Both the position numbers and the translations under genes were made by a program. 52,206 nt of DNA from positions 1 to 52,206 of the forward strand of contig NZ_JARFTP010000028.1 in NCBI RefSeq assembly GCF_029167375.1, given 5' to 3'. Shown in pieces: positions 1-8,124 of this stretch; position 1 is the first letter of the stretch, and every line of letters begins with the position of its first letter. Origin of the DNA: Tsukamurella sp. 8F (GTDB lineage Bacteria; Actinomycetota; Actinomycetes; Mycobacteriales; Mycobacteriaceae). The notes beneath the pieces were generated by a model. That model ran no database searches. It had not been told where the DNA came from and saw only the letters and a program-made list of their open reading frames with translations.

Positions 1-87
1 CCGGCTCCGTCCCCCGGTCACGACTGTGTCCTCGCCCGCTTTCGCGGCTCCTATGCCTCGCTTAACGCGCAGCTCAGACGGACCGGA

Positions 88-1185
88 TCAGGACGGCTGT
101 GCGGGCTGAGGGCCGGTGCCCGGGTCGTCGTCCGGGTCGTGGGCCATGGCGCCTCGATAGCCGAAGAAGAACACGATCCAGCCGATCGCGACCACCAGGA
201 AGTAGCTGACCAAGCGGTAGATGACGGTCGCGGAGATCGCTGCGCTGCCGGGCATACCCGCCCAGACCAGCGCGGGTACGAGGGCGGCCTCGACGAGCCC
301 GACGCCGCCGGGGATCGGGCTGATGGTGTTGACGGCCTTCGATGCGGCGTACGCGACGCACAGCGCGGCCAAGCCTGGGTGACTGCCGACTGCGTAGCAG
401 GCGAACGCGAGGCACGCGACGTCGGCGACCCAGTTGAACATGGACCAAGCGAAGGCCTCGGCGCCGTAGCGGCGGCTGAGCTTGACCGCGCCCAGCTCGT
501 CGAGGGTGTCGCGCCAGCGCTGCAGCCCGAAGTCCTCGGGCTTGCTCCGCAGGTCGTTGGTCCAGCGGATGAGGCGCGCGCCGACCGTGTAGATGCCGTC
601 CGGATGCGACGCCACGTACTGGAACATGACGACCACGGCGACGAAGAGGGCCACCGAGAAGAAGACCGAGTAGGGGCTGGTCTTGGCGCCCGCAGCGAGG
701 GCGCCGGCGAGTCCGAGTACGGCGAGGCCGGCCGACATGAGCAGGCCGCCCATCACGATCTGCCACGCGGCGACGACTCGCGACGCCCCCCACATACGCG
801 TGCGCCGGTAGACCATCGTCGGCGCGATCACCTGGCCGCCTGGTAGCGACTGCGAGACCGCGTTCGACGCGAACTGCAGCCCGAGAGCCTGCCGTTGCGT
901 GCACTTGACGCCGGCGGAGTGCATCAGTGTGCGGATCACCTGCGCGTACGAGTCGAAGGAGAAGAAGACCGCGACGATGCACGCGACGAGCCACTCCCAG
1001 CGGACGTTGCCCAGTTGGTCCCACGCCTGGTGCAGACGAGGCCAGGCGGCCACGATCTCGACGGCGAGCACCACGACCAGCAGCGCGATACCCGCCCTGC
1101 GGGCCCACCAGAAGCGTCGGCGGGTGGCTTTGGGCGGCGCGGCGGGTGCATCCGCCGCGCCCTCCCTGCTGCCGTCGTCGCTCAT
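88..1185 (-). CDS. UPF0104 / LPG-synthase transmembrane-domain membrane protein
   Basis: A 365-residue polytopic inner-membrane protein. A short charged N-terminal tail (to about residue 25) is followed by a first membrane helix, a second at about residues 65-80, and several more through the centre and C-terminus. The glycine-proline pattern SPIPGGVGLVEAAL late in the protein is the hallmark of the flippase-like UPF0104 family (YbhN, MprF transmembrane domain). The family is linked to lipid translocation; the substrate here is unknown. By position it matches M. tuberculosis Rv0204c, which likewise sits beside Rv0205 and mmpL3. The ATG at 1185 follows a GAGGGG ribosome site about 6 nt upstream. 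It is divergent from the AI-2E transporter. The family call is fairly secure and the function is not. Confidence 0.85.
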   Translation of the reverse strand: MSDDGSREGAADAPAAPPKATRRRFWWARRAGIALLVVVLAVEIVAAWPRLHQAWDQLGNVRWEWLVACIVAVFFSFDSYAQVIRTLMHSAGVKCTQRQALGLQFASNAVSQSLPGGQVIAPTMVYRRTRMWGASRVVAAWQIVMGGLLMSAGLAVLGLAGALAAGAKTSPYSVFFSVALFVAVVVMFQYVASHPDGIYTVGARLIRWTNDLRSKPEDFGLQRWRDTLDELGAVKLSRRYGAEAFAWSMFNWVADVACLAFACYAVGSHPGLAALCVAYAASKAVNTISPIPGGVGLVEAALVPALVWAGMPGSAAISATVIYRLVSYFLVVAIGWIVFFFGYRGAMAHDPDDDPGTGPQPAQPS

Positions 1186-1218
1186 CGATCCCCTCGTCCT
1201 GCGGTGCGGTATGCGCCG

Positions 1219-1224
1219 ATGCTA
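1219..1224 (-). promoter_or_regulatory. Putative -10 element for the UPF0104 gene
   Basis: Read on the minus strand the hexamer is TAGCAT, a good actinobacterial TANNNT -10. It would place transcription start near 1211 and give a leader of about 25 nt that includes the GAGGGG ribosome site. No convincing -35 was seen. Confidence 0.35.
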
Positions 1225-1340
1225 CCCACCGGTCGCGACGGCTCTTTCGCGTGTGCTGTTTGTCGGTGGGTACGTCTACCGTGGGGATCGACGAGGCGGG
1301 TGGCGGGGAACGCGGGCCGCAGGCAGGTGGGAGGACGACG

Positions 1341-2630
1341 GTGACCGGACAGGACCGTACCGCGCGGAACGCCGCGGCGGAGAGTGGCGAGCTCGCTGCG
1401 CCGGCGCGCCGTGACGATTCGCTGAGCGTCCCACCGTTGGTGCGTGCCACGGCCGAGTGGGCGTGGCGTCTCGTGGCGATCGCGGTGGCCGGGGTGATCC
1501 TGTGGAAGTTGATGACGGTGCTCGAGACGGTCGTCATCCCGCTGGCGCTCGCGGTGCTCGGCGCCGCGCTACTCGGACCGCTGGTGAACTGGCTGCACGA
1601 CCACCACGTGCCGCGGTCGTTGTCGGTGCTGCTCTCGCTGCTCCTGGCGATCGGCGCGGTAGCGGGGATCCTCACGTTCGTGGTGCAGCGGGCCATCACC
1701 GGCGTGCCCGAACTGTCGGCACAGGTCACGGTCTCCATCCAGAAGACGCAGACCTGGCTCGCCGACGGGCCCATGCACATCCGGCAGGAGCAGATCACCA
1801 AGATAGGAGACTCGCTGGTCGGAGCGATCCAGCGCAACCAGGACGCGCTGACGTCGGGCGCTCTGACCACGGCGGCGACCTTCGGGGAGATCGCCACAGG
1901 CCTCCTGCTGATGCTGTTCAGCCTCATCTTCTTCCTGTCCGGCGGTGCATCCATCTGGGAGTTCGTGACCCGGGCCGTGCCGGTCGGCACGCGAACCAGG
2001 GTGCGGCGCGCCGGCGCGCGGGGCTTCCACTCGCTCGTCGGGTATGTACGCGCGACGGTGGTGGTCGCGGCCGTCGACGGCATCTTCATCGGTATCGGGC
2101 TCGCGATCCTCGGTGTGCCGCTCGCGCTGCCGTTGGGCACGCTGGTGTTCATCGGCGCGTTCATCCCCATCATCGGCGCGTTCGTCACGGGCTTCGTGGC
2201 GGTGCTGGTGGCATTGGTCGCCAAGGGGCCGATCTTCGCGCTCATCGCATTGGCGATCGTGGTCGGCGTCATGCAGATCGAGGGGCATGTGCTGCAACCG
2301 CTGCTGCTGGGCCGCGCCGTGCGGCTGCATCCGCTCGCGGTGGTGCTAGCGATCGCCGCCGGCGCCGTTCTCGGCGGCATCGTGGGCGCGTTGCTTGCTG
2401 TTCCGACGGTCGCGGTGCTCAATACGGCTGTGCGGTCGCTGCTCGATCCAGACGATCCCGAGCTACCCGAGCCCGGGCTGCCCGGCGCCCCTTACCCACC
2501 GAAGGACGACGGTGACCCGCCCGGTGACGGCACGGATCAGCCTGGCGACGGTACGGATCAGCCTGGTGACGGTACGGATCCGTCCGCTCCGGAGCGCGGC
2601 GGTGAGCCGGGTGCTGCCGCGACCTCCTGA
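1341..2630 (+). CDS. AI-2E family transporter
   Basis: A 429-residue membrane protein of the AI-2E/TqsA-like family, equivalent in position to M. tuberculosis Rv0205. After a ~30-residue hydrophilic start there are paired N-terminal helices (about residues 35-85), an extracytoplasmic region, and a C-terminal cluster of hydrophobic segments. That cluster holds the family-typical G/P-rich stretch around PLALPLGTLVFIGAFIPIIG and the downstream EGHVLQPLLLGRAV motif. Members export small molecules or act as ion antiporters; the substrate cannot be inferred here. The GTG at 1341 is chosen because GGGAGG lies 6 nt upstream; the frame stays open further upstream but lacks such a site. The C-terminal ~45 residues form a Pro/Asp/Gly tail with three copies of a 7-residue unit. 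The end overlaps the histidine kinase start by 29 nt, which suggests co-transcription. Confidence 0.85.
   Translation: MTGQDRTARNAAAESGELAAPARRDDSLSVPPLVRATAEWAWRLVAIAVAGVILWKLMTVLETVVIPLALAVLGAALLGPLVNWLHDHHVPRSLSVLLSLLLAIGAVAGILTFVVQRAITGVPELSAQVTVSIQKTQTWLADGPMHIRQEQITKIGDSLVGAIQRNQDALTSGALTTAATFGEIATGLLLMLFSLIFFLSGGASIWEFVTRAVPVGTRTRVRRAGARGFHSLVGYVRATVVVAAVDGIFIGIGLAILGVPLALPLGTLVFIGAFIPIIGAFVTGFVAVLVALVAKGPIFALIALAIVVGVMQIEGHVLQPLLLGRAVRLHPLAVVLAIAAGAVLGGIVGALLAVPTVAVLNTAVRSLLDPDDPELPEPGLPGAPYPPKDDGDPPGDGTDQPGDGTDQPGDGTDPSAPERGGEPGAAATS
2520..2582 (+). repeat. Three tandem 21-bp units in the AI-2E C-terminal tail
   Basis: Three near-identical 21-bp units (2520-2540, 2541-2561, 2562-2582) differ at a few, mostly third-codon, positions and encode repeated PGDGTDQ-type heptapeptides. 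The units are in frame, so copy-number change would lengthen or shorten the acidic cytoplasmic tail without breaking the gene. Confidence 0.85.
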
Positions 2631-3819
2631 GCCGTTCGCGAACGAGGACGAGGCGCGGGCGCCGCTGTGGCGCGGCGCGCAGATGTTCCGCGCCCTGTCG
2701 GTCCTGTACGCGGTGGGGGTCCACGTGGCGCACGCGGATCGTTTCGAGCACATCGGGTGGAGCTGGGTGCTGCTCGCCGGCGTCGTGCTGGAGAGCGCCT
2801 TCGCGGCCTTCGCATACATCCGGGGTTTCGGGCGGAACCTCGAGTTCGTGGCGGTCGAGGCGGTGGCCACCGGCGGGCTGGTGCTTGCGACGTGGCTGGT
2901 GGCGCCCTCCGGCTTCGCCCAAGGCAACCAGTCGCTGCCGACCACGCTGTGGATGACCAATGTGGTCGTGTCCGTGGCCATCCTGTGCGGCCCCGTCGGT
3001 GGCGTGGTGGCGGGAATCGCGATGGCCGCGCTCAACGCGGTGTACCGGGGCACGGCGTTCGGTGGGACGCTCACCGATGCGAACTACCCCGTCATGATCG
3101 CGCTCGGGCTGGGGCTCGGTGTGTCCGCACGGGTCGCGGTGCGCTCCGTCGAGGCGGTCAGGGAGGCGGAGCGCGTCGCTGGCGAGGCGCGGGCCCGCGA
3201 GCGGCTCGCCCGCCAGGTGCACGACGGTGTGCTACAGACCCTGGCACTGGTGGCGCGGCGCGGCGGCGAGTGGGGTGTCGACGGAGCTGCGCTCGCCCGG
3301 GCCGCTGCGGAGCAGGAGCAGGCGTTGCGCCGCCTGATCGCCGAGACGCCGAGTACCGGGCCGGTGCAGGTAGCGGCTCCGGCCGCGGGTGGATCCCCCG
3401 TCGCCGGTGGAGCGCCCGTCGATGTGCGGCTGGCGCTGCGTCCCTTGGCCGGCCCCGGCGTGACTCTGTCGGAGCCCGGCGGACCGGTGCTGCTGGGAGC
3501 GGACGCCGCGGCGGAACTGGCCGCGGCGGTACGCAACGCGCTGGACAACACGGCCCGCCATGCGGGACCCGGCGCACAGTCGTTCGTATTGGTGGAGGAC
3601 CTCGGCGATGAGATCGTCGTGACGGTGCGGGACGACGGCCGCGGTATCCGGGACGGGCGCCTCGCGGCTGCCCGGGCCGAGGGAAGGCTCGGCGTGAGCG
3701 AATCCATCGTCGGGCGCATGCGTGCCCTCGGCGGCCGGGCGGATCTGGTCACCGGCCCCGGCCAGGGTGTGGAATGGGAGCTGACGGTGCCGCGCGGGAC
3801 GCCAGGGGAGGACGCATGA
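2602..3819 (+). CDS. MacS-family sensor histidine kinase (NarL-type partner)
   Basis: A 405-residue sensor kinase. The N-terminal ~165 residues carry about five hydrophobic helices resembling the DUF5931/MacS membrane sensor domain. A coiled linker (EAVREAERVAGEARARERLA) leads into a HisKA_3 dimerisation box with the phospho-acceptor His near residue 207 (RQVHDGVLQT). The HATPase_c domain follows, with an N box (AVRNALDNTARHA) and a G box (VRDDGRGI). It should autophosphorylate and pass phosphate to the response regulator, whose ATG overlaps its stop as ATGA. The GTG at 2602 is supported by GGAGC about 6 nt upstream; the GTG at 2611 is an alternative. It overlaps the AI-2E gene, so the transporter and two-component system form one transcription unit. 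The stimulus is unknown. Confidence 0.85.
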   Translation: MSRVLPRPPEPFANEDEARAPLWRGAQMFRALSVLYAVGVHVAHADRFEHIGWSWVLLAGVVLESAFAAFAYIRGFGRNLEFVAVEAVATGGLVLATWLVAPSGFAQGNQSLPTTLWMTNVVVSVAILCGPVGGVVAGIAMAALNAVYRGTAFGGTLTDANYPVMIALGLGLGVSARVAVRSVEAVREAERVAGEARARERLARQVHDGVLQTLALVARRGGEWGVDGAALARAAAEQEQALRRLIAETPSTGPVQVAAPAAGGSPVAGGAPVDVRLALRPLAGPGVTLSEPGGPVLLGADAAAELAAAVRNALDNTARHAGPGAQSFVLVEDLGDEIVVTVRDDGRGIRDGRLAAARAEGRLGVSESIVGRMRALGGRADLVTGPGQGVEWELTVPRGTPGEDA

Positions 3820-4454
3820 CCGACCAGATCAGCGTGATGGTGGTGGACGACCACCCGATGTGGCGCGACGGCGTGGCCCGCGACCTCGAGGGGCGCGGCT
3901 TCGCGGTGGTGGGCACCGCGGACTCGGTGGCGGCCGCGGGGCGGATCGCCGCCGCGGTGCGACCCGATGTGGTTCTCATGGACATGAACCTGCCCGATGG
4001 GGACGGTGCGGCCGGTACGGCGCTCGTGCTGGAGAAGGCTCCGCAGGCCGCGGTGCTGATCCTGTCCGCGTCCGACGAGCGGGACGACGTGGTCGAGGCC
4101 GTCAAGGCGGGGGCTCAGGGGTACCTGGTGAAGAGTGCCTCGGCAACCGAGCTGGAGGAGGCGGTGCGCGCGACGGCCGCGGGCCAGGCGGTATTCACCC
4201 CCGGGCTCGCCGGCCTGGTACTGGGGGAGTTCCGGCGGATGGCGTCGGCGCCCGAGCCCAAGGGGCCGTCCCTGACGCCGCGGGAGACGGAGGTGTTGCG
4301 GCTCGTCGCGAAGGGGTTGAGCGCCAAGCAGATCGCGAACCGGCTCACGCTGAGCCATCGCACCGTAGAGAACCACGTGCAGTCGACGCTGCGGAAGTTG
4401 CAGCTGGGCAACCGGGTCGAGCTCGCGCGGTATGCGATCGAGAACGGGCTGTAG
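3816..4454 (+). CDS. LuxR/NarL-family response regulator
   Basis: A 212-residue cytoplasmic transcription factor. The receiver domain has the acidic pair VVDDH near the N-terminus, the phospho-acceptor Asp at residue 56 (VVLMDMNLP), a Thr/Ser switch (LILSASD) and a conserved Lys (YLVKSAS). The C-terminal LuxR helix-turn-helix spans about residues 150-210 (TPRETEVLRLVAKGLSAKQI and SHRTVENHVQSTLRKL). It is the partner of the overlapping histidine kinase. The ATG at 3816 has GGGGAGG 4 nt upstream. Its targets are not evident; the upstream AI-2E transporter operon is the obvious first candidate by proximity. It ends 7 bp from the convergent TetR gene, with no terminator hairpin between them. Confidence 0.93.
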   Translation: MTDQISVMVVDDHPMWRDGVARDLEGRGFAVVGTADSVAAAGRIAAAVRPDVVLMDMNLPDGDGAAGTALVLEKAPQAAVLILSASDERDDVVEAVKAGAQGYLVKSASATELEEAVRATAAGQAVFTPGLAGLVLGEFRRMASAPEPKGPSLTPRETEVLRLVAKGLSAKQIANRLTLSHRTVENHVQSTLRKLQLGNRVELARYAIENGL

Positions 4455-4461
4455 TCGGGCG

Positions 4462-5208
4462 TCAGTCGCGTGGCCGATAGGCCGCCAGGCCCATGGTGAT
4501 GACGAGCATCTGTCGCTCGGTGCGGTCGACGAGCTCGTCCTCCTCACGCGTGTTCCGCGGATCGACTCGGACCAACTCGGCGACGAACCGCAGCATGACT
4601 GTGACGAACAGGTCTGCGGCAAGGTCGAGATCCTCGACCCCCCAGTCCCGCAGCGCGGGGATACGCGCGAGGTCGTGCGTGAGCTCCTTGGCGAACAGGC
4701 GCAGCTCGACGTCGATCGCGCGACGGATCTCGGGGGATCCGCCGTGCTGCTCGCGTACGAGGAAGGCGAACTCCGCGTCGTTGTTGCGGACCTGACGGCT
4801 GAGGATGGCGACCGCGTCGGCGCCGCTCGGGGTGCCGCCGTCGCGGCGGGCGTCGCGGAGCATGCGCCGCAACACCCGCATCGAGTCCTCGACCAGGGTG
4901 ACACCCAGGTCGTCCATCGACGCGAAATGGCGATAGAAGGCCGTCGGGACCACGCCCGCGGCCTTCGCGACCTCGCGCAGGGACAGGCTCGCGAACGAGC
5001 GCTCCTGCGCTAGGGCGAGAGCCTCGTCGAGCAGGTTCTGCCGGGTGCGCTCCTTGGCCTCCGCGCGCGAGGAGCCGCTGCGCTCGGGCGCGGACCGCTC
5101 CCGAGCCGACACCTCCCGCGACGACCTGCGCTCTCGGGGCGCCGTGCGGGTGCGCGGGGACACGCGTTCGCGCGGCTCGTCGTCGGTGCGGGTGCGGCGG
5201 GAGGTCAC
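4462..5208 (-). CDS. TetR-family regulator, probable controller of the desaturase operon
   Basis: A 248-residue TetR repressor. A long basic, Arg/Ser/Glu-rich N-terminal extension of about 55 residues precedes the helix-turn-helix (LREVAKAAGVVPTAFYRHF); the C-terminal ~150 residues form the ligand/dimer domain. It is divergent from a ferredoxin reductase and an acyl desaturase. By analogy with DesT-type regulators of desaturase/reductase pairs, it probably senses acyl-CoA and represses that operon; this is inference. The GTG at 5208 is chosen; in-frame upstream starts (for example GTG at 5256) would read through the regulatory region. Palindromic and half-site elements between it and the reductase suggest it controls both directions. 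The arginine-rich extension is unusual and might add non-specific DNA contact. Confidence 0.85.
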   Translation of the reverse strand: MTSRRTRTDDEPRERVSPRTRTAPRERRSSREVSARERSAPERSGSSRAEAKERTRQNLLDEALALAQERSFASLSLREVAKAAGVVPTAFYRHFASMDDLGVTLVEDSMRVLRRMLRDARRDGGTPSGADAVAILSRQVRNNDAEFAFLVREQHGGSPEIRRAIDVELRLFAKELTHDLARIPALRDWGVEDLDLAADLFVTVMLRFVAELVRVDPRNTREEDELVDRTERQMLVITMGLAAYRPRD

Positions 5209-5209
5209 G

Positions 5210-5246
5210 CTGATCAGTGTATAGCCGTTCACCGGTGCGTCAGTGT
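5210..5246. promoter_or_regulatory. Secondary CAGTGT half-sites in the tetR leader
   Basis: CAGTGT occurs at 5215-5220, within the near-palindrome CGCTGATCAGTG (5209-5220), and again at 5241-5246. The same hexamer forms one arm of the main palindrome at 5291-5309. These may be weaker binding sites that allow autoregulation of the TetR gene, whose start codon is at 5208. Confidence 0.4.
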
Positions 5247-5290
5247 CCGAGGTCACAAAGCGCGGGGTTGACGGGATGGTAGGTGTCTCG

Positions 5291-5309
5291 TGCACACTGT
5301 CAGTGTACA
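5291..5309. promoter_or_regulatory. Palindromic operator upstream of the reductase-desA3 operon
   Basis: TGCACACTG (5291-5299), a single T, then CAGTGTACA (5301-5309): the 9-bp arms match at 8 of 9 positions. It lies 29 bp upstream of the reductase ATG, where a bound repressor would block the promoter. The divergent TetR gene next door is the natural candidate binder. Confidence 0.6.
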
Positions 5310-5337
5310 AGCGTGCACTTAAATGGAGGAACACACC

Positions 5338-6384
5338 ATGAGTCGCCTTAAGACCTTCGCCGGATCGGTGATCCAGGCCGCGCTCGCGCCTCACGCCGTC
5401 GACCGCTACCTCGAGCTGGTCGACCCCATGGTCACCTGGACCGAGATCCGTGGCCGCGTCACGTCGGTCGTGCGCCGCACCGACCGCACGGTCACCTTCG
5501 TCGTCGATCCCACCCGCCAGTTCGACGGCTTCAAAGCCGGACAGTTCATCCAGCTCAGCGTGGTTATCGACGGTGTCAGGCAGTCGCGTTGCTTCTCACC
5601 TGCCACGTCCGAGCACGACCGCCGACTGGAGTTCACCGTCACCGCTCACGACGACGGTTTCGTGTCCGCGTACCTGCGGGACAACCTGAAGGCCGGTGAC
5701 GTCGTCGGACTCACGCAGGCCGCCGGAACCTTCGCGCTGCCCGCGCGCCGCCCCCGCGACATCCGCCTCATCAGCGGCGGCAGCGGCATAACACCTGTGC
5801 TCTCGATGCTGCGTACGCTCGTGGACGAGGGGCACCGCGGCACCGTCGAACTGCTGCACTTCTGCCGCGACGAGGCCGATAATCCGTACCGGGCCGAACT
5901 GAGCCTGATGGCCGAACAGCGCGGCGTGAACGTGCGGTACGTGTACACCCGTGCCGGGGGCGGCTATTTCACGGCCGACCACCTGCCCGAGCTCGGCGAC
6001 GCCGCGTTCGCGTGCGGTCCCGCGCCGCTCCTCGCCGCGGTCTCGCAGCACTACGCCGACCGCGGCGCAGCGGACCTGCTCGCCATCGAGGAGTTCACGC
6101 CGCCCGCGACCGTTGCCGCCGACGCGGATGCGACCGGCACGCTGACGTTCACCGAATCCTCCGCGACCGCCGAGAACGACGGCCGCTCCATTCTCGACCA
6201 GGCCGAGTCCGCGGGCCTGTTCCCCGAGAGCGGCTGCCGCATGGGCATCTGCTTCTCGTGCACCGCCGTCCGCAAGGCCGGCTGCACGAAGAATCTGCTC
6301 ACCGGCGAGACCGACTCGGAACCCGACCAACATATCCAGCTCTGCGTCAGCGCCCCTGTCGGCGACGTCGCAGTCGAGATCTGA
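5338..6384 (+). CDS. Ferredoxin reductase (flavin/NAD(P)H, 2Fe-2S), electron donor to DesA3
   Basis: A 348-residue cytoplasmic oxidoreductase equivalent to M. tuberculosis Rv3230c. It moves electrons from NAD(P)H through FAD and an iron-sulfur cluster to the stearoyl-CoA desaturase. The FAD-binding barrel includes RQSRCFSPAT. The nucleotide domain has SGGSGITPVLSML. The C-terminal plant-type 2Fe-2S domain has Cys at about 300, 305, 308 and 336, spaced C-X4-C-X2-C-X27-C. The ATG at 5338 has GGAGGA 7 nt upstream; an in-frame ATG at 5323 overlaps that site and is rejected. It is the first gene of an operon with desA3 (34-bp gap) and a small protein, and is probably controlled through the operator at 5291-5309. 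Confidence 0.92.
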   Translation: MSRLKTFAGSVIQAALAPHAVDRYLELVDPMVTWTEIRGRVTSVVRRTDRTVTFVVDPTRQFDGFKAGQFIQLSVVIDGVRQSRCFSPATSEHDRRLEFTVTAHDDGFVSAYLRDNLKAGDVVGLTQAAGTFALPARRPRDIRLISGGSGITPVLSMLRTLVDEGHRGTVELLHFCRDEADNPYRAELSLMAEQRGVNVRYVYTRAGGGYFTADHLPELGDAAFACGPAPLLAAVSQHYADRGAADLLAIEEFTPPATVAADADATGTLTFTESSATAENDGRSILDQAESAGLFPESGCRMGICFSCTAVRKAGCTKNLLTGETDSEPDQHIQLCVSAPVGDVAVEI

Positions 6385-6418
6385 TCTGACCAGCCACCGA
6401 AAGACTTTGGGAGACATC

Positions 6419-7597
6419 ATGAGCGAAGAGATCACCCTCACCCGCGACCAGGTCGACGAGATCGGCGCCCGCCTCGAGGCCGTCCGTGCCCGCGTCGTCG
6501 CCGACCTCGGCGAGAAGGACCGCGACTACATCTACTCCATCGTCAAGGCGCAGCGCGGGCTGGAGATCGCCGGCCGGGCGCTGATGTACCTGAGCCCGTT
6601 CCCGCCGGCATGGTTCGCGGCGGTCGGGGCGCTCAGTGTGTCCAAGATCCTGGACAACATGGAGATCGGTCACAACGTCATGCACGGCCAGTACGACTGG
6701 ATGCGTGAGCCGGGCCTGAACTCGCGCGAGTTCGAGTGGGACAACGTGTGCCCCGGTGACCAGTGGAAGCACAGCCACAACTACATGCACCACACGTTCA
6801 CCAACATCGTCGACATGGACCGCGACATCGGCTACGGCATCCTGCGCATGGCGCCCGAGCAGAAGTGGAACCCTTACTACCTGGGCAACCTCGGCTACGC
6901 GACCGCGTTGATGGTGCTGTTCCAGTGGGGTGTCATGCTGCACGACCTCGAGGTCGAGGAGATCGTCGCGCGCCGCCGGGGTTGGAAGGACGTCAAGGGC
7001 CTCGTCCAGGGGATGTGGCGCAAGGCGGGCAAGCAGGTCCTCAAGGACTACGTCGTGTTCCCGATCCTGTCCGGCCCTCTGTTCCCGCTCACGTTCGCGG
7101 GCAATGCCGCCGCGAACCTGGTGCGTAACGTGTGGAGCTACTCGATCATCTTCTGCGGCCACTTCCCCTCCGGAGTCCAGACCTTCTCGGTCGAGGAGAC
7201 GGCCAACGAGACGAAGGGCGATTGGTACATCCGGCAGATGCTGGGGTCGGCCAACATCGACGGCAACCGACTGTTCCACATCATGTCCGGCAACCTCACC
7301 TTCCAGATCGAGCACCACCTGTTTCCTGACCTGCCGGCCAACCGCTACCCGGAGGTCGCCGACGAGGTCCGCCAGATCTGCGAGGACTACGGCCTGCCCT
7401 ACAACACCGGGCCGTTCCACAAGCAGCTTCTGTCCACCTGGAAGAAGATCGCGAAGCTGTCGCTTCCCAACTGGATGGTGAGTCAGGAGCCGGAGCTCAA
7501 GGTGACGATCGAGCGCCTGAGCGCCGAGCAGGCCGCGCGGGACGCCCTGGCGGTAACGAAGCGCCCTGCCGAGGTTCGTGAGACCGTTTCGGTATAA
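6419..7597 (+). CDS. desA3: Acyl-CoA delta-9 desaturase DesA3
   Basis: A 392-residue membrane-bound di-iron desaturase that inserts a cis-9 double bond into stearoyl-CoA to give oleoyl-CoA for membrane lipids and triacylglycerol. All three histidine boxes are present: HNVMH (His 85 and 89), HNYMHH (His 120, 124, 125) and QIEHH (His 299 and 300). Hydrophobic stretches flank them, as expected for the family. In M. tuberculosis, DesA3 (Rv3229c) works with Rv3230c, and the same pair is kept here. The ATG at 6419 follows GGGAG; a TTG at 6407 in the same frame lacks support. Expression is expected to follow the TetR regulator upstream. Confidence 0.93.
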   Translation: MSEEITLTRDQVDEIGARLEAVRARVVADLGEKDRDYIYSIVKAQRGLEIAGRALMYLSPFPPAWFAAVGALSVSKILDNMEIGHNVMHGQYDWMREPGLNSREFEWDNVCPGDQWKHSHNYMHHTFTNIVDMDRDIGYGILRMAPEQKWNPYYLGNLGYATALMVLFQWGVMLHDLEVEEIVARRRGWKDVKGLVQGMWRKAGKQVLKDYVVFPILSGPLFPLTFAGNAAANLVRNVWSYSIIFCGHFPSGVQTFSVEETANETKGDWYIRQMLGSANIDGNRLFHIMSGNLTFQIEHHLFPDLPANRYPEVADEVRQICEDYGLPYNTGPFHKQLLSTWKKIAKLSLPNWMVSQEPELKVTIERLSAEQAARDALAVTKRPAEVRETVSV

Positions 7598-7633
7598 CCG
7601 ACAGCAGGACTCATCCACTTCAGGAGGCACCCC

Positions 7634-7954
7634 ATGGTGGGGAAGATCGAACGGAACAAGGACGCCGCGCAGGAGGTGGTCGAGTCGACCGCTGTCCACG
7701 TGGGGCGTATCGCCACGATCATCTCGCACGCCGTCGCCGACGTGACGCGTGAGATCGGCGAGATCCTCACGGATGGTTTCGAGATGCGCGAGGCCTCCCG
7801 CCGCGCGCGCCGTGACGGCGACGGCCCCGCCGACGTCGTCGTCCCGCTCGAGCGAGACGACGACGGCGTCCCGCCCAAGCGGGATCCCGAGCCCGAGCCT
7901 GGGTCCGACGAGGCGGCCCTGCCGAAGCCGGACTCGGATCCCGACGAGCACTGA
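7634..7954 (+). CDS. Small acidic-tailed protein of the desaturase operon
   Basis: A 106-residue soluble protein of unknown function. The N-terminal half (about residues 1-55) looks helical and amphipathic (DAAQEVVESTAVHVGRIATI). The C-terminal half is disordered, rich in Asp, Glu, Pro and Arg, with a Pro-Glu/Asp ending. An excellent AGGAGG lies 6 nt before the ATG, and the gene is 36 bp downstream of desA3 and ahead of a strong terminator, so it is a real third member of the operon. There are no catalytic motifs. The helical half could bind the membrane surface or the desaturase. I recognise no named family. Confidence 0.75.
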   Translation: MVGKIERNKDAAQEVVESTAVHVGRIATIISHAVADVTREIGEILTDGFEMREASRRARRDGDGPADVVVPLERDDDGVPPKRDPEPEPGSDEAALPKPDSDPDEH

Positions 7955-7987
7955 CCGTTCGCTCCATTCGGTGGTTGCAGCAGTATC

Positions 7988-8023
7988 CCGTTGAGCCCGC
8001 CCCTGATGGGGCGGGCTCAACGG
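7988..8023 (+). terminator. Terminator hairpin of the reductase-desA3 operon
   Basis: A perfect 16-bp stem (7988-8003 with 8008-8023) closes a TGAT loop. No T-run follows, as is common in high-GC actinobacteria. It lies 33 bp after the small-protein stop. Confidence 0.85.
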
Positions 8024-8124
8024 CATGAGAGGGGTAGACGTGAACGGCTCACCCCGGGGAACCGCGGCGCGCCGGCGAGCACACCCGTGCGCACCATCGC
8101 GCGGATTCCGCGAGGCCGCCGATA

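Noticed and set aside
74-2422. A 782-codon open frame on the minus strand through the UPF0104 and AI-2E region
   Set aside because: It is low-complexity Arg/Pro/Ala/Thr translation and opposes two recognisable genes; a GC-driven shadow.
4455-4461. Terminator between the convergent regulator and TetR genes
   Set aside because: Only 7 bp separate the stops and no hairpin spans them.
3084-4904. 606-codon minus-strand frame across the histidine kinase and regulator
   Set aside because: Ser/Arg-rich nonsense composition, and it overlaps two genes with clear domain motifs.
6347-8026. 559-codon minus-strand frame over desA3
   Set aside because: It lies antisense to the His-box-containing desaturase; no motif or ribosome site.
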